A stretch of 15,123 bases of DNA from Gonapodya prolifera JEL478 (taxonomy: Eukaryota > Monoblepharomycota > Monoblepharidomycetes > Monoblepharidales > Gonapodyaceae), in assembly GCA_001574975.1 (NCBI GenBank), contig KQ965791.1, forward strand, positions 201,529 to 216,651, given 5' to 3'. Numbering within the stretch: the stretch's first letter is position 1; the number at the start of each line of letters is the position of its first letter. Below the pieces are notes generated by a model. That model searched no databases, had not been told where the DNA came from, and saw only the letters and a program-made list of their open reading frames with translations. Position numbers and translations under genes: made by a program. This document shows, in pieces, positions 9,472 through 15,123 of this stretch.

Positions 9472-9841
9472 GGCGAAAAGTTCGAAGTCTTGAAGAGACT
9501 ATGAGCAGTTGAGGAAGAAGGATGATGAACGGATTGTGCCGGAGCAAGGTTTCGTGCTTGGTGGAACGTCTCGGTTGAACTGCGCAAGTTACGTGCCACT
9601 TTATTGGTACATGGTTTCTGTCGGAAATGCCCGGGCAATTCAGACCACAGTAGCGAGACTAATTTATCTGCGGATTCTTTGTATCTGCACGCTGTAAGAG
9701 AAGAGAGATGTGTTGGACTTGCTTGGTTTAGTAATCACATTGTGATGTGTCCAATATCATCTACAAGACAAATGGTATAATTGCACAAAAACTCCTCTCA
9801 CTTTTAATGATCAAACCAATACATTGTCAGTCTAGATATAT
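9472..9841. other. Intergenic region upstream of VPS27
   Basis: This should contain the VPS27 promoter, reading leftward. No clear TATA box or gene is seen. The composition becomes AT-richer toward 9841, where the transposon block begins. Confidence 0.4.
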
Positions 9842-10060
9842 TTAATGGGTGGTAGCCACGGGCTTGGGAGTGGCAGTCTGCTTCCCCACGTCTCCAAAGT
9901 CATTCATGTACACAGAAATGACCTGCTGGGAGAGTTGGATGCCCCATTGCCATGAAAACTGTTGTGCGGCATCCAGATGTTGTTGTGTTGGGTTTGCCTG
10001 CAACCATTCAAATATTTCTTGCCTCCCACTTTGGCTGACTTTAGTCAGTCTCCCCCAATG
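9842..10060 (-). pseudogene. Helix-turn-helix fragment, possibly transposase-derived
   Basis: A minus-strand frame without a nearby Met ends in TAA at 9844-9842. It reads VSQSGRQEIFEWLQANP, then HLDAAQQFSWQWGIQLSQQV, then ISVYMNDF. The spacing (Arg-x-Glu-Ile-x-x-Trp, Asn-Pro, Ala-x-x-Phe, Trp-Gly-x-x-Leu-Ser, Ile-Ser) resembles the DNA-binding domain of CENP-B/pogo/Tigger-type transposases. No catalytic domain is found with it. Low-similarity recognition by eye only. Confidence 0.45.
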
Positions 10061-10074
10061 AGTGCTGCACTTCT

Positions 10075-10311
10075 TTGGGTGGGGGATTGGAGGCCGAGAG
10101 TACCACTTCCAGATGGTGCTCTTGTGAACTCTATACTGCTATGCAAATTCAGGGGGGTTATGCTGTGGGCGCAAAGTTCATGGACAATGATCCCATATGT
10201 AACATGTTCAGATGTCCTGCAATTTTGGGTATCTTTGGAGACAGAGCAGATGAAACAATGCTCCACAAGAAGATGGTGCAGATGCAAACTCCGTATTGCT
10301 TGGCCAGTTGA
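10075..10311 (+). other. Unidentified open frame before miniature element A
   Basis: A 78-codon frame ends TGA at 10311, just left of element A. It contains AVGAKFMDNDPICNMFRCP and ILGIFGDRADETMLHKKMVQ, which look protein-like, but I recognise no family. It may be a fragment of an older transposon or chance. Confidence 0.25.
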
Positions 10312-10320
10312 CAGGCAGTC

Positions 10321-10560
10321 TGCTACACAACCTAGGTGAGCTGCACGAGCCTGTAAACTGCAGGAACGTGTATATATGATCAGATGTACATAGCAAGACG
10401 TGATGTGCATAGAACTCACCTGCAGGAACGTGATGCCAAACTTAGGGCACGTCCTGCAGGTGTGCACATCTAAACCCGCGGCAACAGTAGTGGCACAGCA
10501 GCTAATACCCAACACTCATACTACACTATATACTCCACGTTAGTGGATGTCAGTGTGACA
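10321..10560. mobile_element. Miniature element copy A (MITE-like, 240 bp)
   Basis: It starts TGCTACACAACCTAGG and ends GTGTGACA, flanked by CAGTC on both sides (10316-10320 and 10561-10565). The termini are weakly inverted (TGCTACAC against TGTCACAC). Internally CTGCAGGAACGTG occurs twice directly (10358-10370, 10420-10432) and once inverted with a one-base gap (CACGTCCTGCAGG, 10448-10460). The same layout occurs in copy B at 11217. No transposase is encoded, so it would be non-autonomous. Confidence 0.65.
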
Positions 10561-11216
10561 CAGTCATGCTATATGCACAAAGTTCTTGAATGATTGGACA
10601 CATCTGTAAGGGTGTGAGATGTCCACACTTGTTGTGACTGTTTGGAGAAGTTTGGTTGACTTGAATGTTGGTTTTGTGGTCAGATGATCTAAGCAGCAGG
10701 GTACAAACCAAGTTGAGTTTTTGCTGAAGTGATGCTTATCAAATATTCACATCTGCCCCACAAAGCCTTCATGGCGGACAGGGAGAAGCTTTTCCAAAGC
10801 TGTTGTTATTTCCGTCACTCCTATAACATTCCCATTGTAGGCCTGAGTGAGCGCTATTGTGTACACTAACAGACAGTTCACAAATGGTTGAAGGAGCCTA
10901 AATCTGAATGTTTGGCCTGCAACTGAGACCAAGACAGCACTGAAAGGTTTCTGCAGAAGTTGAGAATGAAGTCTGCAAGTGGATGACTGCAGATTGCTCC
11001 CGCAGACAGCAAGACCATGCAGCAATGTTAGGGCAAAAGTTTGGTATTTCAACAACACAACAGGCATTCTCACAAATCCTTGCTTGCAATAAAAGCACAT
11101 GGAAGTGTCTTACAATCATGATGCCTTCACAATGGGGACAGGAGAAACAGGTAGCAATTTTCCAGCTGCAAATCACTTGAGGCCCTTGTGACACATGGGC
11201 AGCAATGGATGAGTCT

Positions 11217-11515
11217 TGCTACCCAACCTAGGGGTGCTCTGTGAGACCTGTGTGCTGCAGGACCACAATCATATATGAGTGACACAAAGCATACATAGTA
11301 GGTGTGACATAGTCTCACCTGCAGGACCACAACGCCAAATGTGGGCTGTGTCCTGCAGGGGAGAATATATAAACTAGGGAACTGTTCCATGCTGTGCTGC
11401 CTAAGGTGCCTTGCCTTAACAGCACTGTGCCACACACTCAGCCCCTATCTGTGCTGTGCCACACTCCACCCCACACAGCCATGTAAGTGGCTGTCACCCA
11501 GCAGGCTGGGTGACA
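11217..11515. mobile_element. Miniature element copy B (MITE-like, 299 bp) inside the transposase
   Basis: It starts TGCTACCCAACCTAGG and ends GGCTGGGTGACA, flanked by AGTCT (11212-11216 and 11516-11520). The reverse complement of the right end (TGTCACCCAGCCTGCTGGGTG) resembles the left end. CTGCAGGACCACAA occurs twice directly (11255-11268, 11319-11332) and once roughly inverted (11346-11359), matching the layout of copy A. Reading across the duplication gives GAT GAG TCT TCT TTT GAG, which restores the transposase frame from the catalytic Asp onward. Confidence 0.75.
11493..11514. repeat. Perfect 9-bp hairpin at the right end of element B
   Basis: GTCACCCAG, loop CAGG, CTGGGTGAC. It lies within the last 23 bp of the element, so the right terminus is itself palindromic. 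Confidence 0.8.
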
Positions 11516-12137
11516 AGTCTTCTTTTGAGATTCCACTGTACAACTATGTGCCAAGGGGACAAGAGCAAGTGACCCTTAAGTCTATGTGAATGAAGGACAT
11601 GTTGACATTGCAATACAATGTCTGGAATACCCTCCAGAGGGCAGCAACTAAATTACTGGCAGACACCACTCCAAATGAAGTAGAATTAGGGGAGGTGAAC
11701 ATTGCAGCAGTCCAGTGGTGGCATGAAAGTTGTGAACAAGACTGTCAACACTGTTATTTTTCAAAACTACTTGAGCAAGGACATGGGCTCCAAAGTTGGA
11801 CCTCAAGGCATGAACCTTTGCCATTGATAATGCAACAACAGCAGGCAAAAAGAATAGCATTTGAACAATTCACAAGACTGCTGTATCAAAGAAAATCAAG
11901 ATGCCCTATCTGCCACCATACTGTCCCATTTTGAACCCATGTGAACATGCCTTGTCATTTGCCAAGTAGAACTCTGTGCAGCCCTTGAGACCCAGGACAG
12001 ATTGGGAGTTGCAGGACACTGTGAAACTCGGCTTGAAAGCACTGACTCAGCCCATGGTGAGCAACATGTTTGAGCTCTGCTTCTTACATGCAAATTTACC
12101 AAAAGTTACAAACAAGTGCCTTGGCCATGGTTACTAG

Positions 12138-12702
12138 CCATGGTGCAGCCAGTGCTGGTGGCAAGATGGACTTGTAACAGATTTTATGCTTTCCACCAAA
12201 GATGATACAGAGTGCTTTGATGAAGATTTGTTTCAAAATGAAACTATGGATTTGGATTTTGGAGGAGGATGTGGATGGTGGTGGAACAATAGAAAGATTC
12301 AGTGGACTAGAAAACATGGCTGATTGTTGCATTGCAGCATACCAAGAAGAGCATCATCAATGCAGTATTTGTTCCATGAACAGGCAGAGAGATCAATCTG
12401 CTCAGCTTGCAAGAGAATTTCTAATGCTCCAAGCTTACCTGCTGAGCTAGCAGAAAGTTTATTTCCCACCTCTTGAGCTGTCATCACAGTGTGATTTTTG
12501 GCTCAGATAGGTTCAAGCAGTACACATCAGATTTTAGGATTGTTGCAGAATATTGTACAACCTGTAACTTCTATGCCACACCCAGTGCCAAGGTTAATTC
12601 AGAGAAAACTGCAACACCATTTTGCTCTCCCCTTGGGTCACCCTGATGCAATTTATGGACATCCAAACATCTTATTAGCATTCTAATACAACACAGAATT
12701 TT
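12138..12702. other. Transposon-block DNA, no assigned gene
   Basis: AT-rich and CpG-poor sequence follows the transposase remnant. A plus frame near 12202-12450 is open but unrecognised. This stretch could hold the far end of the transposon or another old insertion; I could not find its terminal repeats. Confidence 0.35.
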
Positions 12703-13058
12703 TTAGGCTTGCTTCTTTCTTGCATCCTTGATGTGCTTCAAGAACCCAGGGGGCAACTTTGCCCTGCTCACAATGTGACTAACCAACTACTGGGATATTT
12801 TTACATTGAACCTCTCCTTGACAAAGTTAACAGCATCAGAAACTCCACAATGGAAAGTTTCCAGGGACAACCATGCTTCTTATAGACTGTGGGTGGACGC
12901 TCATCAGGATCCAAGAGCCTGTTGTATACTGTACTCACAGTGTCTCCATATGACTTGGCAATCTGCTTAACGCATAGATTGGTGGTCCTCCTGAGGACCT
13001 TAATGAACACCACCACCTCCCAGTGCATTGGTGGAGTGGCAGACATGACCTGAGGCAT
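12703..13058 (-). pseudogene. Second transposase fragment, N-terminal DNA-binding region
   Basis: The frame from ATG 13058 reads MPQVMSATPPMHWEVVVFIK, then a helix-turn-helix-like stretch (VKQIAKSYGDTVSTVYNRLL), then GCPWKLS, resembling the GRPRKLS linker between the two helix-turn-helix units of Tc1/pogo-like transposases. After a frameshift near 12835 it continues DAVNFVKERFNVKISQ, an in-frame TAG, and PPGFLKHIKDARKKQA to TAA at 12703. No DDE domain follows on this strand. It runs opposite to the transposase at 10771-12137 and is therefore a separate copy or family. Confidence 0.6.
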
Positions 13059-13274
13059 TTTTGGAAGTTAGTACAGGACCAAGGAGGTTTGGAGATCAGG
13101 TTGTAAACATGTGCTACATTCGTGATTTTGTTCAAAGGTTTGAAGGGTTGGAAATGTGGTGCAAGAAGAATCTGAGGGTGACTAGAAAGTAGAAAGTTGT
13201 GATTGTAAATGAAATCAATAAAAGACAACAAAAGCACCATTGATGGAAGCAAGAATAATAGAGGGTTGTATGGT

Positions 13275-13620
13275 TCATGTTCCAAACCAGTTTGCACACA
13301 TATCCTTCATGGTTCTGGCCATGAATTTGGAAATTTCATAATACTCTCCTAGGTAGAGATGATATCTCCCAGGATGAATGGGTTGAAAGGGGGGTGAGAA
13401 TCCAGGTGACTGGCCAAAAGGCAAAAACTGCAAGGTGAGGACTACATAGAGTTAGTTCTTGGTGTAGATAGTCGCTCTGTGCTCTTCCCGTGCGTCTTGA
13501 TGCACTCACCATGTGGATGATTTCGAAGAGTGAGACGTTGGTGAACTGCTTTGGTCGGTCTTTGCACCTCACTTCAAACGCCACCAGCAGCATCATCCAG
13601 CTCCGACCCTTCAAACGTCT
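13275..13620 (-). pseudogene. Unidentified spliced coding fragment
   Basis: On the minus strand, an exon ending at 13510 (RCKDRPKQFTNVSLFEIIHM) is followed by a GTGAGT..TTGCAG intron (13428-13509, 82 nt) and an in-phase 51-codon final exon (13427-13275). The final exon contains GFSPPFQPIHPGRYHLYLGE and YYEISKFMARTMKDMCANWF and ends in TGA. The upstream frame probably continues after a one-base shift near 13570 as KLATETFEGSELDDAAGG. I do not recognise the family. The intron phase and acceptor quality suggest a real former gene. Confidence 0.4.
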
Positions 13621-13784
13621 CCGTTGCTAGTTTGCTTGTTTCCTTGAGTTGAAATAATGTTTTTATTCCATGCAGTCAAGCTAACCTTTGGTTTTGTGCG
13701 GCGTTTGACGTTTTTCTTTCATATTCTTTCTTCAACACATACTCTTTGATGCCCTTTGCTGAACCAGCCTAAAAACTGTGTACT

Positions 13785-14018
13785 GTGGCTTTCATCCAGG
13801 TATTGACTCCTGCTTTTGTCTGGCGACCTCCTATCTTTTTCATTGGCGACGATCGTGATGTGGGAGCCGCAAGTTGGGATGTGAGGTTTCCAGATGGGAG
13901 GATAAAATCAGCGATTGCATTAGTGCAGTATAGAGATGATGACTTCAGTAGTACGCCAGGTTGTAACATGGTCCTCCTGTGCCCATCTTACTTTCCTAGC
14001 CTATTTGTACTTCACTAG
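13785..14018 (+). other. Unidentified open frame, possible gene fragment
   Basis: This is a 77-codon frame with GDDRDVGAASWDVRFPDGRI and ALVQYRDDDFSSTPGCNMVL. The GASW...DGR...SS...GC pattern vaguely recalls beta/gamma-crystallin-like folds, but this is weak. There is no clear start or splice partner. It might be an exon of a decayed gene. Confidence 0.25.
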
Positions 14019-14768
14019 AATCATCCGTTCCCCGACACATTTCTGAACACCATCTATTTGGGTTACACTGGTAATGACATCATTCTAACAAAACGTGATG
14101 CGTTCAATCGACCATGGCAACGATGTACAAAATGGTACATCTTTGCAAGTATCCAAGTGGCTCAGGAGACCCGAAAAGGTTGCTCGACCTTCCTCAAAAT
14201 GACCGATTGACCCAAACAATGATACGTCAGGCCTTTCGCGGTGATTTCGCCCCTGCCAAGGATTGGAGAAAAAGTACGAACCAGGCGTTTCAATATTTGT
14301 CCAAAATACACAACAAAAGAAAAGTACTTTCTTTCAGACCAAGATGGTTGAGACCGCCAATGTATTTGACTGCTTAGCTGCGGCAGATCCGGCTCCACCC
14401 GAGAGCCCGAAGAGGGACAAGGGGTTGACTACTCTTGTTATGGAATGGCAGGCGTGTATCACACTTTTGGTGGTCTCGATTAATCCTGCCACTCGCTTGT
14501 GAGGTGTTGCAAGTCAAAGAGAAATCACCAAACGTTCCAATAGAGTCCCCTCCGCAACTTTCCGTGCGTTTATTCCCAATTTGGTTCACCGCCAGAACCA
14601 CGCCAAAATATGGAAAAGATGCCTTACGTCACAGCACTACAGTTTTCTCCCATAAATAGCCGTTTTCGCGATGTTTAGGCCCTTGTGCCAACCAGGGCGT
14701 TGCCTGCAGCCCACCATTTTTGCCGTCAATATATCGACCCGAGCACTTTCCTTCGGATCGCGCCGGGG
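14019..14768. other. Upstream region of the kinase gene
   Basis: No confident gene is seen. Possible TATA-like strings are CATAAATA at 14651-14658 and ATATAT around 14729-14734, both before the ATG at 14769. Several short open frames on both strands show no conserved features. Confidence 0.4.
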
Positions 14769-15123
14769 ATGTCGCTGTTCACGACCTTCAAAGGCGTCTT
14801 CGGAGCGAAGAACGGAGGCGATGCCACGCGGGCGGTCAGCAATCCACAGCGCGCGGAAAGCAGCCGGATCCCCCGACCGACACCTCCTACACCGACTCCC
14901 CCCCCTCTCCCGCCCGTACAGGAAGTGAAACCACCGCCGCCAATCAGGAAGGAGAAGACGTACGCTGCGGAGAAGACGCTAGGTGAGCTCTGTTTGCGAA
15001 CGTAGGCTTCCACGCCACACCCTCACCCCACACAACAGGTCAGGGAACGTACGGAACAGTGAAGCAATGTACCCATCTCCCCACCGGAAAGAAGGTTGCG
15101 ATCAAGATTATGCGGAAGAAGGT
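14769..15123 (+). CDS. Protein kinase, probably CaMK-type (3' partial)
   Basis: Exon 1 is 14769-14982 and exon 2 starts at 15039 and runs off the window. The first in-frame ATG is 14769 (MSLFTTFKGVFGAKNGGD). Residues about 36-60 are Pro-rich (PTPPTPTPPPLPPVQEVKPP), a possible SH3- or regulatory linker. The kinase domain opens with KTL then the glycine loop GQGTYGTV, with its first Gly codon split by the intron, followed by VAIKIMRKK containing the ATP-binding Lys. GKKVAIKIMRKK fits fungal calcium/calmodulin-dependent kinases of the CMK1/2 type. The catalytic and calmodulin-binding parts lie outside, so the subfamily is inference. Confidence 0.82.
14983..15038 (+). other. Intron 1 of the kinase gene
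   Basis: GTGAGC donor and ACAG acceptor, 56 nt, phase 1. It splits the first Gly of the GxGxxGxV loop. Confidence 0.85.

Larger units (their letters stand above)
11212..11520. repeat. 5-bp target-site duplication (AGTCT) flanking element B
   Basis: AGTCT at 11212-11216 and at 11516-11520. A one-base longer call (AGTCTT) is possible because a T follows on both sides. Element A is flanked by CAGTC, so both insertions share the core AGTC. Confidence 0.65.
10771..12137 (+). pseudogene. Tc1/mariner/IS630-type DDE transposase, decayed and interrupted
   Basis: The remnant starts at ATG 10771 and ends at TAG 12135-12137. A first helix-turn-helix region reads RHSYNIPIVGLSERY then QTVHKWLKEP, with in-frame TAA at 10867 and TGA at 10924. 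A second DNA-binding region (WMTADCSRRQQDHAAMLGQK, KFGIS) lies in another frame. The catalytic triad is visible: Asp in MDES (11208-11210), Asp in AIDNATTAG (11826-11828) and Glu in LPPYCPILNPCEH (11943-11945). There are 38 codons between the second Asp and the Glu. YVPRGQEQV, NKTVNT and a helical C-terminus follow the family pattern. Stops, frameshifts and an inserted miniature element (11217-11515) make it non-functional. Without the insert it is about 1,060 nt, the usual size for this family. Confidence 0.82.

Noticed and set aside
10030-10049. CTGACTTTAGTCAG palindrome as an operator or terminator
   Set aside because: It is short, isolated and inside a protein-like minus-strand frame; nothing supports a regulatory role.
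10045-10515. Minus-strand 156-codon frame over element A, aligning with the 11127-11435 minus frame over element B
   Set aside because: The shared residues follow from DNA similarity of the two miniature elements. The frames start and stop in unrelated flanks and show no domain.
10321-11515. Elements A and B as LTRs or long direct repeats of one retroelement
   Set aside because: Each has its own flanking duplication, no polyprotein lies between them, and B interrupts a transposase frame exactly.
1-15123. CRISPR arrays, tRNA or rRNA genes
   Set aside because: No regularly spaced direct repeats of the right size, no tRNA cloverleaf and no rRNA-like blocks were noticed. The introns and protein families indicate a eukaryotic genome.

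Overview
This window is nuclear DNA from a fungus. The evidence is a set of intron-bearing genes with short GT-AG introns (about 56-109 nt), a complete fungal-type ESCRT-0 gene (Vps27), a secreted-type thaumatin-like protein with cysteine-rich wall-binding-like repeats, a GH5-type glycosidase, and decayed Tc1/mariner-type transposons. The lineage cannot be fixed from the sequence. An early-diverging (chytrid-like) fungus is a reasonable guess, but it is only inference.

Layout. 1-2023 (+): the 3' part of a large cysteine- and proline-rich thaumatin-like protein gene with one intron. 2510-3436 (+): a decayed GH5 glycoside hydrolase whose splice sites survive while the frame is broken by at least four 1-nt shifts. 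3534-4340 (+): an intact, intronless rhodanese-like plus dual-specificity phosphatase gene. 4712-6586: a patchwork of broken coding fragments on both strands, including a recognisable MYND zinc-finger gene on the minus strand with several frameshifts. 6847-9471 (-): an intact six-exon VPS27 gene of 701 residues, with VHS, FYVE, two UIMs, a helical core and a Pro/Tyr/Gln-rich tail. 9842-13620: an AT-richer transposon graveyard. It holds a plus-strand Tc1/mariner/IS630-type transposase pseudogene (10771-12137), two related miniature elements (10321-10560 and 11217-11515), two minus-strand helix-turn-helix fragments and one unidentified spliced coding fragment. 14769-15123 (+): the 5' end of a protein kinase gene, probably CaMK-like, running off the window.

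The most striking structure is the nested transposon. The second miniature element sits inside the transposase, within a few bases of the catalytic Asp codon. It is flanked by a 5-bp duplication (AGTCT), and reading across the duplication reconnects the transposase frame exactly. The first copy has similar ends and its own 5-bp flanking duplication (CAGTC). The surrounding block (about 10561-13440) is almost free of CpG: I counted 9 CpG in 2,880 bp, only 4 of them in the last 1,920 bp, whereas the flanking genes are CpG-rich. This points to methylation- or RIP-like CpG decay confined to the transposon block.

The genes do not form an operon or an obvious pathway. The intact genes are ordinary housekeeping or signalling genes (VPS27, phosphatase, kinase) plus one secreted-type protein. 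The broken genes (GH5, MYND, unknown fragments) may be true pseudogenes. Because many lesions are single-base changes in or near short homopolymers, assembly error has to be excluded first.
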